From positions 806,001 to 870,000 of the forward strand of contig NC_013407.1 of NCBI RefSeq assembly GCF_000024625.1: DNA of 64,000 nt. The letters are read 5' to 3'. This DNA is from Methanocaldococcus vulcanius M7. GTDB lineage: Archaea; AGJL01; Methanococci; Methanococcales; Methanocaldococcaceae. Positions 18,214 through 28,118 of this stretch are shown piece by piece (position 1 is the first letter of the stretch; each line of letters opens with the position of its first letter). The position numbers and the translations under genes were made by a program. The notes beneath the pieces are model-generated. The model had not been told where the DNA came from, searched no databases, and saw only the letters and a program-made list of their open reading frames with translations.

Positions 18214-21042
18214 CTATTCTAAGTAAATAGCGGGTTTAAACGGAAGTGCATGTCTTTTTTTCTTTGCCTTATCTTCCCCATTTATTATCACATCTTCAAC
18301 ATCAAATTCTTTCTTTAAAAATTCCTTAGCATTTTCTAATACTTTAACTTCGTTAATTAATTCAGAATTGTTTTTTATTAGTTGATTAACTACTTTTGGA
18401 ATTTCTTTTCCATATTTTCTAAATTTGCTATCTTTCATAATAATCGGCATTAATTCTTTAATGGTTTTTCCTTCGTTTTCTTTTATTATTTTCAATAGAT
18501 CATATTTCCAATCATCAGCAGTGTATAAATATATTTTTTTTGGTTTAACCTTAGCAACGTTTATTATTTCTTTTATATCTTCCATAATTGCCTTTAAATA
18601 CTCCTCTCCCTTTTCTATTTCTTCATTTATTAAGTCCTCATTAACATCTGGGAATTTAGAGATGGAAACAAAGCCCTCTTTTCCTAAGATCTCCCACATC
18701 TCTTCACATATATGGGGAGTAAATGGACACATTAACTTAATTAAAACTTCCAAAAATTCTTCTAAAACGTTTAAATTATCCCCTCCTCTTCTTTTATACC
18801 ATTTTAAGTTATCCAGTAGTTGATAAATTAAAATACCTGCTTTTCTAAGTTCAAAGTTGTCCATAAATTCACTATACTGTTTTATTGCTCTATTTAAAAC
18901 ACTTAGCAACCACTGATCGATATATGTTAATTCCTCTTTAACTTTTTCTGTTTTTTTCCTATCTGCAACTTCTTTTGTTAAGAAATAAATCCTTTCTAAA
19001 ACCTTTTTTGTATTTTCCATCTCTTTGAATTTTATATCTGCATCTTGAGGAAGTTCTGCACATGTTGTTATGTAAAACCTTCCCACATCTGCTCCAAACT
19101 TTTCAGCAACCTCTAAGACGGGCAATACAGGACCTTTCGATTTAGAGAGTTTTTTACCCTCAATTGTAACATAACCGTTAACCACTATTCCTCTCGGCCA
19201 GTGTTCCTCTGGAAATATTGCCACATGATTGAATATATAGAAGGTTAAATGGTTTGGAATTAAGTCCTTGGCTGAGCATCTCCAATCGACTGGATAGTAA
19301 TAAAGAAACTCCTCCCTCATGTTTTTTATAATATCCTTTGATATTCCTGTTTCTTTTTCAATATCATCAATATTCCCTTTTCCTAAAAATACATAGTCAA
19401 ATAAAGTTAAGGTCAGTTGTTCAGGTTTTATGTTGTATTGATTTATATATTTAGCAATAGTGTAATAAGCAGGATATATCGTTGAATCAGATAATGATTC
19501 TATAACCCAGCCCTCTTCAAATGGGAACTTAGTCCCTAAGCCCCTTCTTCTAACACATGCCTTGTCTTTCATCCAATCGATCTTTTCATGAAAGACCTGC
19601 CTTAAATTTTCTGGGATAAATTTCATCCTATCAATACATTTATGCGCTAATTCTTTCCATTTTTCGTCTGAATATTTAATAAACCACTGCCCTTTAACCA
19701 TCTTCACCATGCACGGAGCCCCACATCTGCAAACAACCTTTTCTTCGCTAAATTCATACATTATCTCTGCGAGACCTTTTTCAATTAGGTCTTTTGTTAG
19801 TTTATCTTTAACTTCCTTTACAGCGAGTCCTTCATAACCGATACAATTTTCATTTAAAACCCCCTTATGGAATTCTTCTTTATAAATTTTCTTAGTTGCT
19901 TCTTCCAATTTATCCTCTTCTTCCTGACTTTTTATCCCCATCTTTTCAACAATCTCTTTTGCAGGAAACTTTCCATAATTTGGAAGCTTTATTAGAGAAA
20001 TAAGTCCAATTTTATCAACTAAACCTAAATCCCTTAATGCAATGTAATCGTATGGTGCATGAGCAGGAACTGACATAACACAGCCAGTTCCAATATTGGT
20101 TTTTACAAACTTAGCGGGTAGTATAGGAACTTCTTTTCCAGTAATTGGATTTTTGACTTTTTTTCCTACGAGTTTTTCTCCTTTAAATTCTTCGATAATT
20201 TCAATTTTCCTATTCTGATGTTTTAGTTTTTCAGCACACTCCTTGGCCATTATCCATATTCCATTATCGATTAATTTAATACCTTCATCTGTCTCTTTCT
20301 CTAAATAGACCTTTGCTTTCACATAAGTCGCTTCAGGATTAATCCAAACGTTTGTTACTCCAAAGACCGTCTCAGGTCTCAAAGTAGCCATTGGCATTAT
20401 GCAATTATCTCCTGTTGTAAATTTTATTAACGTGTATTCAACCAGCGTAGCGTTTTCTCCTATTAAAATATCGTGATCTTCTACTGGATTATCGCAACTT
20501 GGACAGTATCTAACTGGATGAGACCCCTTAACGATTAAACCTTTTTCTTTCAGTTTATGGAATTGCCACTCAATAAATTTGGTAAACACTTCATCACTTG
20601 TTTTGAAATTTCTCCTCCAATCCAAACTAAATCCCATTCTTTTAAATGCCTCTTCTGCTTTTTTTGAGAAGTATTCCACTATCTTCTCAGGGGTTGTTAA
20701 TTCGAGAAGATCTTCCTCTGGAATTCCGTGCAATTGAGTATAAGCCCAAATGGTTTTTTCATCCCTATTTTTTATCAATTCAGCCAAACCCAAGATTGGA
20801 GTTCCAGTAACGTGATAACCAAACGTCCATAGAACATTTCTATTTTTCATTCTTTGAAATCTTGCAACAACTTCAGGGATTGTAAATGTTCTTAAATGTC
20901 CTGCATGTAAAACACCATTTAGATAAGGAAAAGCAGCTGTTATAAAAAATTTTTCTCTTTCATCCGGATTTGCTTCAAATAATCTTGCTTTTTCCCACTT
21001 TTCCTGCCATTTTTTTTCTATTTTTTTAAAATCAACGCTCAT
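18214..21042 (-). CDS. leuS: Leucyl-tRNA synthetase
   Basis: This 942-residue class I synthetase charges tRNA-Leu. The HIGH motif appears as HAGHLRTF near residue 47, the editing domain carries TLRPETVFG, and the KMSKS loop reads KLSKSKG near residue 635. A zinc-binding CPSCDNP segment and VVCRCGAPC are present. Length and layout match the archaeal/eukaryal LeuRS type. The ATG at 21042 is preferred because GGGATG precedes it by three bases, the same arrangement as for pstB. It is transcribed divergently from the ADP-ribosylglycohydrolase. Confidence 0.97.
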   Translation of the reverse strand: MSVDFKKIEKKWQEKWEKARLFEANPDEREKFFITAAFPYLNGVLHAGHLRTFTIPEVVARFQRMKNRNVLWTFGYHVTGTPILGLAELIKNRDEKTIWAYTQLHGIPEEDLLELTTPEKIVEYFSKKAEEAFKRMGFSLDWRRNFKTSDEVFTKFIEWQFHKLKEKGLIVKGSHPVRYCPSCDNPVEDHDILIGENATLVEYTLIKFTTGDNCIMPMATLRPETVFGVTNVWINPEATYVKAKVYLEKETDEGIKLIDNGIWIMAKECAEKLKHQNRKIEIIEEFKGEKLVGKKVKNPITGKEVPILPAKFVKTNIGTGCVMSVPAHAPYDYIALRDLGLVDKIGLISLIKLPNYGKFPAKEIVEKMGIKSQEEEDKLEEATKKIYKEEFHKGVLNENCIGYEGLAVKEVKDKLTKDLIEKGLAEIMYEFSEEKVVCRCGAPCMVKMVKGQWFIKYSDEKWKELAHKCIDRMKFIPENLRQVFHEKIDWMKDKACVRRRGLGTKFPFEEGWVIESLSDSTIYPAYYTIAKYINQYNIKPEQLTLTLFDYVFLGKGNIDDIEKETGISKDIIKNMREEFLYYYPVDWRCSAKDLIPNHLTFYIFNHVAIFPEEHWPRGIVVNGYVTIEGKKLSKSKGPVLPVLEVAEKFGADVGRFYITTCAELPQDADIKFKEMENTKKVLERIYFLTKEVADRKKTEKVKEELTYIDQWLLSVLNRAIKQYSEFMDNFELRKAGILIYQLLDNLKWYKRRGGDNLNVLEEFLEVLIKLMCPFTPHICEEMWEILGKEGFVSISKFPDVNEDLINEEIEKGEEYLKAIMEDIKEIINVAKVKPKKIYLYTADDWKYDLLKIIKENEGKTIKELMPIIMKDSKFRKYGKEIPKVVNQLIKNNSELINEVKVLENAKEFLKKEFDVEDVIINGEDKAKKKRHALPFKPAIYLE

Positions 21043-21250
21043 AATCATCCCTCATATTACATTATTTTTATTAGGGGGTTGTTGTTAATTATAAATTAAT
21101 TAAATTATAATTTATTCTGATTAAAGTGGTTATGGTGATTGACATAAACTATCATAAATACTACATTAACTACTGTCAATATTATCGAATCATACATAAG
21201 TGGCAATAACACACTGTCCAAAATATGACGAGAAAATATTACACAAAATA

Positions 21251-21260
21251 GATATATAAA
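21251..21260 (+). promoter_or_regulatory. TATA box close to the ADP-ribosylglycohydrolase start
   Basis: GATATATAAA is centred about 25 bp before the ATG at 21280, so transcription from it would begin at or next to the start codon. That implies a leaderless mRNA, although GGAG at 21271-21274 could serve a longer transcript. Confidence 0.4.
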
Positions 21261-21279
21261 AATTGAGTATGGAGATAGC

Positions 21280-22206
21280 ATGAACGAGTTTAAAGACAAA
21301 GTATTTGGATCCGTTTTTGGAGCAGTTATTGGAGATGCCTTGGGAATGCCAACTGAAAATCTAACCCGAGATGAAATAAAAACCCTTTATGGATTTGTAG
21401 ACGATTACGTAGAACCAAAAAATTATTTATCTGGAAAATTGGAAAAAGGAGAGTGGACTGATGATACAGAACAGGCAATCTGTGTTATAAACTCAATAGA
21501 TATGGATGGTGTAGATATTGAAAAATTTGCTAAATGCCTGATCGAATGGGCTAAAAAGAATCCTCCCGATATTGGGTTAACATCTTTAACAGCAATAGAG
21601 AAATTAAAAAATAATGATTATTCTGGAGTTGATAGTAGTAGTTGTGGAGCAGCAATGAGAGCTTACCCCCTTGGTTTAGTGTTTTATGATGATCATAAAA
21701 AGTTAAAGGAGGAGGTTATAAAAATATCAAAGATAACGCATAATAATCCTACAGCAATTGCAGGATCTTTATCTATTGCATTTTTTGTTAGTAAAGCGTT
21801 GATAGGTAGAAAGGATGTTGATCTTTTAGAGGAGTGCTGTAATTTCATAAAAGATGTTGATGAGAGTTTTTCAAAAAGGATTTTAGAGATAAAACATTTC
21901 ATAAATAAGGAATTTGAAGAGGCGTTTGATCATTTTGGAACTGGTGTAAAAACTGAGGAGGTTGTTCCATCTGCAATAGCTTCTTATCTTATAACCGATA
22001 ATTTTGAAGACGGAATGCTTGCATGTGTAAATGCAGGTAGGGATACTGATAGCTTAGCTTCAATGTATGGAGCAATTTCTGGAGCATTTTTTGGATTTAA
22101 AAGTATTCCAAAAAGATGGATCTACGGATTAAAACATAAAGATATGATTTTTACATTGGCAGAGAAATTATCTTCAATATTAGAAAAAAGAAGGAAATTA
22201 AAATAG
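21280..22206 (+). CDS. ADP-ribosylglycohydrolase family protein
   Basis: This 308-residue protein belongs to the DraG/ARH family that removes ADP-ribose from proteins or small molecules using two Mg2+ or Mn2+ ions. Metal-binding motifs are GEWTDDTEQ near residue 63 and GRDTDS near residue 250; the N-terminal [13 protein letters not shown] is also typical. No DraT-like ADP-ribosyltransferase lies nearby, so the target is unknown; nitrogenase reductase regulation is the classic role but cannot be assumed. It faces leuS divergently and a pilin gene convergently. Confidence 0.9.
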   Translation: MNEFKDKVFGSVFGAVIGDALGMPTENLTRDEIKTLYGFVDDYVEPKNYLSGKLEKGEWTDDTEQAICVINSIDMDGVDIEKFAKCLIEWAKKNPPDIGLTSLTAIEKLKNNDYSGVDSSSCGAAMRAYPLGLVFYDDHKKLKEEVIKISKITHNNPTAIAGSLSIAFFVSKALIGRKDVDLLEECCNFIKDVDESFSKRILEIKHFINKEFEEAFDHFGTGVKTEEVVPSAIASYLITDNFEDGMLACVNAGRDTDSLASMYGAISGAFFGFKSIPKRWIYGLKHKDMIFTLAEKLSSILEKRRKLK

Positions 22207-22256
22207 ATAATTAAAAAATAATACAAAAGTTAAGTTTATTAATTTTAATTGAATTT

Positions 22257-23336
22257 TTAGTTGTCATAGACAGTGAATTCAACTTTTACTACTTTACTTA
22301 CACCTTCATTTGATGTAACTTTTAATGGAACTTCAAAGGTCATCCATCCATCATTTGTGGTTCCTTTATAGTTTGGTAATTTTATGGTGTTGAAGAATAG
22401 GTAAGTATTTACCGTTGTCTCTGAATTTTTCTGTAAGGTTCCTATAACATATTCTGGATTGTTAAATAATGAATCCAACGCTTTTGGTTTAAGGAACCAT
22501 GTTGCTACTAATGTTCCGTTTCCAAATGCTGGTTTAAACTCTTCTCCACTTGCAGTATACAATTTAACATTACTACAAGCAGTATCATTCATTGGCCACG
22601 TGGTTTCTAATATTGGAGCTATTCCTGTAGTAGAATCTACTGCAGTCCACTGGGATTCATTTAAAACTCCTACTTTTGAAGATAATTCTCCATAGGTATC
22701 TCTTGTTTGATTCCATGCAACTACATAACCACTTGAAACTTCATACATGCCTGAAGAGTTTATATAACCTACAAACACGTTTCCATTCTTATCAAGTAGT
22801 TGATAGTTATCATTTAAATGTAGCCAGTAGGAATAGAACTTTACATCACTATTTTTAAACGCGGTTGTATATGTTCCTCCCATATTCACTATCTCTGGAG
22901 TTCCTCCAATGACTTTAACGCCTGTTAATTTGTAATCTTGTGTATCAATAGTTACAGGTATTTGAACGATAAATCTCTCATCATAAAATACAGTTCCATA
23001 TTTGGTGTTATATACTGCGTTTGAGCCCCATGAACTTGTTGAAGGAATCCCAATGTATCCATTACCTGCTGGGAATCCAAGCCAAGAACTGTCATCATCA
23101 ACTTCTTGATGTTTTATATTGTTTATACACGTTGCAGAGACCCTGATTGCATTTGCATCATAGAACATATTTGATGTAGTGCCTTCAAGAGCTCCCTGGG
23201 TTTTTTGCTGACTACTGCTAAACAATCCATTACCCCATGCGTAGAATACTGCTCCTACAACTATTGTAACTCCTAACACTATTAGTAGGGCAAGTATTGG
23301 AGATAGTGCCTTTTTATTCTTTAAGAAGTCGAACAT
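22257..23336 (-). CDS. Archaeal type IV pilin-like protein
   Basis: This 359-residue surface protein begins with MFDFLKNKKALSPILALLIV, a class III signal peptide with the basic segment KNKK followed by ALSP and a long hydrophobic helix. The prepilin peptidase would cut near the KKA-L boundary. The large mature domain (about 300 residues) is far bigger than a usual pilin, so it may be a minor pilin, adhesin or pseudopilin. The ATG at 23336 follows GAGGGGATT. There are few prospective N-glycosylation sites compared with archaellins. No pilus assembly genes are adjacent. Confidence 0.75.
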   Translation of the reverse strand: MFDFLKNKKALSPILALLIVLGVTIVVGAVFYAWGNGLFSSSQQKTQGALEGTTSNMFYDANAIRVSATCINNIKHQEVDDDSSWLGFPAGNGYIGIPSTSSWGSNAVYNTKYGTVFYDERFIVQIPVTIDTQDYKLTGVKVIGGTPEIVNMGGTYTTAFKNSDVKFYSYWLHLNDNYQLLDKNGNVFVGYINSSGMYEVSSGYVVAWNQTRDTYGELSSKVGVLNESQWTAVDSTTGIAPILETTWPMNDTACSNVKLYTASGEEFKPAFGNGTLVATWFLKPKALDSLFNNPEYVIGTLQKNSETTVNTYLFFNTIKLPNYKGTTNDGWMTFEVPLKVTSNEGVSKVVKVEFTVYDN

Positions 23337-23668
23337 TAGCAATCCCCTCGTTATTTTGATATTACGATTAAATATAATTCAAATATTTATTATTATTTTA
23401 TGTTGGTTTTTATGTAGGTAGTATTACGAAATTAAATTTTGTATGATTATGTATATATAGTTTACGATTTTTTTATAAAAAATAATACATTATATTAACA
23501 TCTAAAAAATTAGTAATAAAAAGGAATTTTAAATATTTTAAAATTTTTTTGAATATTTAGGATTAATATTAACTCGAAGATTTACATTTTTTGAATTTCT
23601 CTGTTAAGGTTTAAATACCAATTCCACTAAATAATAAAATTGTCAAAAGTTTTTTTAAGGTGAGATTA
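23337..23668. promoter_or_regulatory. Divergent promoter region, pilin and CBS-HPF genes
   Basis: This 332-bp region contains no gene. GTTTAAATACC at about 23609-23619 is a plausible TATA box for the CBS protein, followed by AAGGTGAGA before its ATG. For the pilin, TATA-like AATATAATTC/TAAATATTTGAAT stretches lie around 23370-23390 on the minus strand. An AT-rich segment with TATATATAG at about 23453-23461 lies between them. Confidence 0.4.
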
Positions 23669-24925
23669 ATGTTGAGTGAACCAGTAAAAGAGATAATGAC
23701 GAGAGAGGTTGTTACAGTAAGCCCTGATACTCCTGTTTCAAAAGCACTCGGAATTATGGAGGAAAATGGATTTCATCATTTAATCGTTGTGGATAAAAAA
23801 GATGGTAAGGAGGAGTATTATTTAATAAGCATGAGAGATCTATTATTGGCCTCATCAACAGACGAAGAAGTTAGATCACTCATGTATAAAGCACACTGCA
23901 TTCATGAAGACACACCTGTTTTAGATGCAGTTTGCGAGATGTTAGATAGTGGACAAAGAGCAGCCCCAATAGTCAATAATGTTGGAAAGATGGTTGGAAT
24001 TATAACAGATTATGACATAATGGCAAGAGTTGCGAGATCTAAAATAATGAAAGACACAAAAGTTACCAAGATAATGACAAGAAACGTAATAACCATTAAT
24101 GAAAACGACTCTATAGGAAAGGCGAGAGCGTTAATGAGAGATAATAACATAGGAAGATTGGTCGTTGTAGATGACGAAGGTAATCCTGTTGGAATGGTTA
24201 CGGAAGTAGATATATTAAAAAAGGTCTTTAAACCAAAGAGAAAAATGACTGCTGGGGACTTTAAAGGTGAGAAGGTTCCAAGAATGGGACAACCAGTTAA
24301 GTTGATCATGAACACTCCACTGATAACAATAGATGCTGATGCAAGTGCTGCTGATGCTGCAAGAGTTATGCAAGAGTATGATATTAGAGGAGTGCCTGTT
24401 GTTAAAGGAAAATCATTAAAAGGGATCGTAACAAGATTGGATATTATTAAGTATATTGCTGAATTGAAAAAAGGAGCCATGATTGAAATTGAATTGCACG
24501 GGACATTAGATCCTGAATTTAAAGATCTTGCTGAGAGAATTATCGCAACAGAAGTTAAAAAGATGGTTAAACACGCTGGAAGGATACACTGGATAAAGAT
24601 AACAATTAAAAAAGACAGGGACAAAGGAGGAGTTCCATATTACAGAATAACAACCTATGTTAAAACACCAAACAAGTTATATGTTGGAGAGGGTAGGCCA
24701 AAGGCCTCATTACCAAATAAATTGGAAGCGGAAGGAGAAGATATTGCCTACGTTTCTGAGCATGAGAGATGGGAGTTTATTGATGTTTTGAAAGAATCAC
24801 TGGACTCAGTATTAAGACAGTTAGAGGCGGACTTTGATAAATATCATCCGAAACATAGCGGAAAGTTAATTAAAGGCCAAATTCCAGAAGAATTCAATCC
24901 AGAAGAGTTTAAAAAGGAGGAATAA
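23669..24925 (+). CDS. Four-CBS protein with C-terminal HPF/S30AE-like domain
   Basis: This 418-residue protein has four CBS motifs in residues about 1-270 (segments ending ITDYDIMARV, VTEVDILKKV and VTRLDIIKYI mark the later ones). The C-terminal 150 residues are different: HGTLDPEFKDLAERIIATEV, a strand WIKITIKKD, and WEFIDVLKESLDSVLRQLE. The order of helix, strands and final helix resembles the S30AE ribosome-hibernation fold. CBS pairs usually bind adenine nucleotides, so the protein may couple energy state to ribosome binding; this is inference. The ATG at 23669 follows AAGGTGAGA. The gene is monocistronic. Confidence 0.75.
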   Translation: MLSEPVKEIMTREVVTVSPDTPVSKALGIMEENGFHHLIVVDKKDGKEEYYLISMRDLLLASSTDEEVRSLMYKAHCIHEDTPVLDAVCEMLDSGQRAAPIVNNVGKMVGIITDYDIMARVARSKIMKDTKVTKIMTRNVITINENDSIGKARALMRDNNIGRLVVVDDEGNPVGMVTEVDILKKVFKPKRKMTAGDFKGEKVPRMGQPVKLIMNTPLITIDADASAADAARVMQEYDIRGVPVVKGKSLKGIVTRLDIIKYIAELKKGAMIEIELHGTLDPEFKDLAERIIATEVKKMVKHAGRIHWIKITIKKDRDKGGVPYYRITTYVKTPNKLYVGEGRPKASLPNKLEAEGEDIAYVSEHERWEFIDVLKESLDSVLRQLEADFDKYHPKHSGKLIKGQIPEEFNPEEFKKEE

Positions 24926-25110
24926 CTTAGTATCAATTAAATAATCCCTAATAACAATTAATTCTTTTATTTTTTATTTTTAGGAGTTTTATATAAATAA
25001 TAAATTTTTTATAATACTTTTTTAACTTTTTTGTTATGGCAAGTTTAATCAATTTTTAATTACCCTACATCTTAAAATTGAATGAAAAACTTTTATTTTA
25101 AGTGATTTCT

Positions 25111-25551
25111 ATGGAGGAGTTAAAAGTTAAAAAAATTACAAATGGGACAGTTGTAGACCATATAGACGCTGGAAAGGCATTAGTTGTTTTTAAGATTTTA
25201 AATGTTCCAAAAGAAACATCTGTGATGATCGCTATAAATGTTCCATCAAAAAAGAAAGGGAAAAAAGATATTTTAAAAATTGAAGGGATCGAGTTAAAGA
25301 AAGAGGATGTTGATAAAATATCGCTAATATCCCCAGATGTAACCATAAACATTATTAGAAATGGAAGAGTAGTTGAAAAACTCAAACCACAAATTCCGAA
25401 TGAGATTGAAGGCATATTAAAATGCACGAATCCAAACTGTATAACCAATAAAGAACGAATAAGAGGGAAATTTAAAATTGAAAATACATCTCCATTAAGG
25501 ATCAGATGTCATTACTGTGAAAAATTTTTAAATGAAGTGGTTTTTGAATAA
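25111..25551 (+). CDS. pyrI: Aspartate carbamoyltransferase regulatory chain PyrI
   Basis: This 146-residue protein is the regulatory subunit of aspartate transcarbamoylase in pyrimidine synthesis. The N-terminal nucleotide-binding domain has GTVVDHIDAGKALVVFKIL, and the C-terminal zinc domain has CTNPNC followed by CHYC, giving the four zinc ligands. It is of normal length. The catalytic chain PyrB is not nearby, as in other Methanocaldococcus genomes as far as remembered. The ATG at 25111 is chosen over GTG at 25102, which forms part of the AAGTGAT ribosome site. Confidence 0.96.
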   Translation: MEELKVKKITNGTVVDHIDAGKALVVFKILNVPKETSVMIAINVPSKKKGKKDILKIEGIELKKEDVDKISLISPDVTINIIRNGRVVEKLKPQIPNEIEGILKCTNPNCITNKERIRGKFKIENTSPLRIRCHYCEKFLNEVVFE

Positions 25552-25607
25552 ACCTTTTTATTTTTATCAATCTTTTTTAATCTTTTTTTAATGTTTTTTT
25601 AAGGTTT

Positions 25608-26264
25608 TTATAGAATCCTGCCCTTAACTTTCTTTATATCAAATTTTGCAGTTTTTGCTATTGCCATTACTGCCAAAACTCCCGCTTGCAGGGGATCGCC
25701 AACCACAAGATCAACTACCTTAGGAACCGATCCAAACATTTTCAAGCTAATAACGGGAATATCTGACTTTTCTTTTAGCTCTTTAACTGCCTCTGTTATC
25801 TTTCCTCCCATTAAAGAGCCAGCTAATACTAAAATTCCCACTCGTGGGAGAGTGGCTACTGCCTTAACGGCCTCATATAAGTTTTCCTCTCCAACGATCG
25901 GGAGGGTATCTACGCTTATTCTCTCTCCTCTTATATTGTGTCGGTCTGCTTCGCTTATAGCCCCTCTTGCAACTTCTGCAACTTGTGCTCCTCCGCCAAC
26001 AATAATAACTCTCTTACCATATATCTTCTTCAGAGAGTTGTGAATTTCAAACCTTTTTACATGCTTGCATTCTTTAAGTTTATTATTTAGAAGACCTAAG
26101 TTTTTTATTCCCTCTATTTCCATATATATAAATCCCACGTTCTGATCTTCTTTTATAAACTGCTGAGTGTAGGTTATATTACCCCCAAGCTCATATATGA
26201 TTCCAGTTAGTTTATGCAATACTCCAACCTTGTTTTCTGCTTCAACACTTAATCCAATCTCCAT
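25608..26264 (-). CDS. ACT-domain protein with DUF5612-type C-terminus
   Basis: This 218-residue protein has an N-terminal ACT domain (about residues 1-75, with AENKVGVLHKLTGIIYELGGNI), which typically binds an amino acid. The rest shows a Rossmann-like start VIIVGGGAQVAEVARGAISEAD and a glycine-rich VLAGSLMGGKITEAV. It is a methanogen-restricted family whose function is unknown to me; a regulatory or sensing role in amino acid metabolism is inferred. ATG 26264 follows GATGGTG. It lies just downstream of bioA on the same strand (31-bp gap) and may be co-transcribed. Confidence 0.6.
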   Translation of the reverse strand: MEIGLSVEAENKVGVLHKLTGIIYELGGNITYTQQFIKEDQNVGFIYMEIEGIKNLGLLNNKLKECKHVKRFEIHNSLKKIYGKRVIIVGGGAQVAEVARGAISEADRHNIRGERISVDTLPIVGEENLYEAVKAVATLPRVGILVLAGSLMGGKITEAVKELKEKSDIPVISLKMFGSVPKVVDLVVGDPLQAGVLAVMAIAKTAKFDIKKVKGRIL

Positions 26265-26295
26265 ATACACCATCTTTCAGATTTTTAATAGAGAA

Positions 26296-27678
26296 TTATA
26301 GATCTGCCTCTTTTATTGCCTCATAGAGTGAATCACATAAATAGTTAATCTCCTCTTCCGTTATTGAAAGTGGTGGAACTAAGATAACCACATTACCAAT
26401 TGGTCTCATGTATATTCCTCGTTTTAATAATTTCTCAGCAACTCTATAACCAGCTTTATATCCATAAGGGTAGGGTTCTTTTGTTTCTTTATCTTTTACA
26501 AGTTCTATTCCTATCATAAACCCTCTTCCTCTCACATCTCCAACATGATCAAGTTCCTTTAACTTTTTTAGTTTTTCATGTAAAAGTTTTATCTTGGGTT
26601 GTATTTCTTCTAAAATATTTTCTTTTTCGAATATCTCCAATGTTGCCAGTGCAGCTGAACATAAGAGCTGATTTCCAGTATAAGTATGGCCATGGTAGAA
26701 CTGCTTACTTTCTCCAAACTCTCCTAAAAATTGGTTATATATCTCATCCGTGGTTAGCGTAGCTGCTAATGGTAAATATCCTCCTGTTATACCCTTTCCA
26801 AGACATAAAATATCGGGTTTTTTTAATTTTTTCAACTTCTCGTTATCACAAAAAAACATCTTTCCAGTTCTTCCAAATCCTGTGGCCACTTCATCTAAAA
26901 TAAATATAACATCGTTTTCTTTACATGCCTTTGCTACTCCTTCAATATATCCATCCGGAAACGGGATCATTCCAGCAGATCCTCTAATTCCACCTTCAAG
27001 AATAACGCAAAATACTTCATCTGCTTTTTTTTCAATTAGATCGAGCATCTCATCTAAACAACGCATATCACAACCTTTTTCATTTCTCTCATCAGTGTCT
27101 TTGAATGAGTGGTATTTGCATCGGTAGCAGTAAGGAGGATCAGCATGATACCCTTTAAAAAGAAGAGGTTTAAAAATTCCATGAAAGAGTTCACTTCCTC
27201 CAACACTCATCGCTCCAACAGTATCTCCATGGTATCCTTCTTTAACTGAGATGAATTTATTCCTCCCTTTATCTCCCCTTAATATGTAGTATTGGTATGC
27301 CATTTTAACTGCGATCTCTACTGCTTCTGCTCCATCTTCAGAGTAGAATACTTTTGTTAAATGGTTTGGAATAATATCTATCAATTTTTTTGCCAACAAT
27401 ATGGATGGAACATTTGCACTTCCCAATAGTGTTGAGTGGCAGATTTTTTCGGCCTGTTTTTTTATTGCATCTATTATCTCTCTTCTACTATGTCCAAAAA
27501 GATTGCACCATATTGAAGAAACAGCATCTAAATATCTTTTTCCATTTATATCAATTAAATAGTTTCCTTCTCCCCTCTCTATGATCAGATTTTTTGAATC
27601 CTTATATTCCTTCATTTGTGTATATGGATGCCAAATATACTCCTTATCCCATTTTTCAAGCAAATCCTTGTTTTTCAT
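26296..27678 (-). CDS. bioA: Adenosylmethionine-8-amino-7-oxononanoate aminotransferase
   Basis: This 460-residue PLP enzyme makes 7,8-diaminononanoate, the third-last step of biotin synthesis, with SAM as amino donor. The PLP lysine lies in LGKGITGGY (K295) and the aspartate in FILDEVATGFGRTGK. A cysteine-rich insert, CYRCKYH to CDMRC, is seen near residues 184-207, as in several BioA enzymes. The N-terminal WHPYTQM is diagnostic. It is separated from other bio genes in this window. Biotin is needed for PycB in this same window. ATG 27678 follows GAGGAGGTGG. Confidence 0.95.
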   Translation of the reverse strand: MKNKDLLEKWDKEYIWHPYTQMKEYKDSKNLIIERGEGNYLIDINGKRYLDAVSSIWCNLFGHSRREIIDAIKKQAEKICHSTLLGSANVPSILLAKKLIDIIPNHLTKVFYSEDGAEAVEIAVKMAYQYYILRGDKGRNKFISVKEGYHGDTVGAMSVGGSELFHGIFKPLLFKGYHADPPYCYRCKYHSFKDTDERNEKGCDMRCLDEMLDLIEKKADEVFCVILEGGIRGSAGMIPFPDGYIEGVAKACKENDVIFILDEVATGFGRTGKMFFCDNEKLKKLKKPDILCLGKGITGGYLPLAATLTTDEIYNQFLGEFGESKQFYHGHTYTGNQLLCSAALATLEIFEKENILEEIQPKIKLLHEKLKKLKELDHVGDVRGRGFMIGIELVKDKETKEPYPYGYKAGYRVAEKLLKRGIYMRPIGNVVILVPPLSITEEEINYLCDSLYEAIKEADL

Positions 27679-28118
27679 ATGATCCACCTCCTCTTTCCAA
27701 AATTAAAAATTAATTCAAAGAGTTGAGTCGTTATTTGATTATCAGCTACTAACCTTAATATCTCAAAACTATTGTAATTGTCTCTAAAAATATATACCTT
27801 GCATATATTTGCTTTTTTATTTCATGATCATAGGTCCTTTTACATCTAAACACTAAAATATAAAGATGTCATATCGATAATGTTAAAATAACTGCATGGT
27901 AAATAACATAGGTATTGATTTATTTTAAAACTCAGGATTTTAGTTGAGTCGTTAATGCTTTAAGTTTATTGATGGACTAATTAAAATCCAAAATGTTAAG
28001 TTTATAAATACAAAATGGCTATAAATGAATGAGTTATAGTATGTCAGATAATAGTATTTCAGATTGATAATAGGTTTGCAATTACCATCATTCATCTGAG
28101 TATCTAAGTGTGATAATT
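27679..28118. promoter_or_regulatory. Divergent bioA-polD control region with direct repeats
   Basis: This 440-bp region holds no gene. A 13-bp direct repeat AGTTGAGTCGTTA occurs at 27721-27733 and 27942-27954. An inverted repeat, AAATATAT (27788-27795) with ATATATTT (27803-27810), overlaps the TATA-like stretch for bioA on the minus strand. For the polymerase gene TTTATAAATA at 28001-28010 is a good TATA box; transcripts would begin near 28035 with a leader of about 85 nt. Confidence 0.45.
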
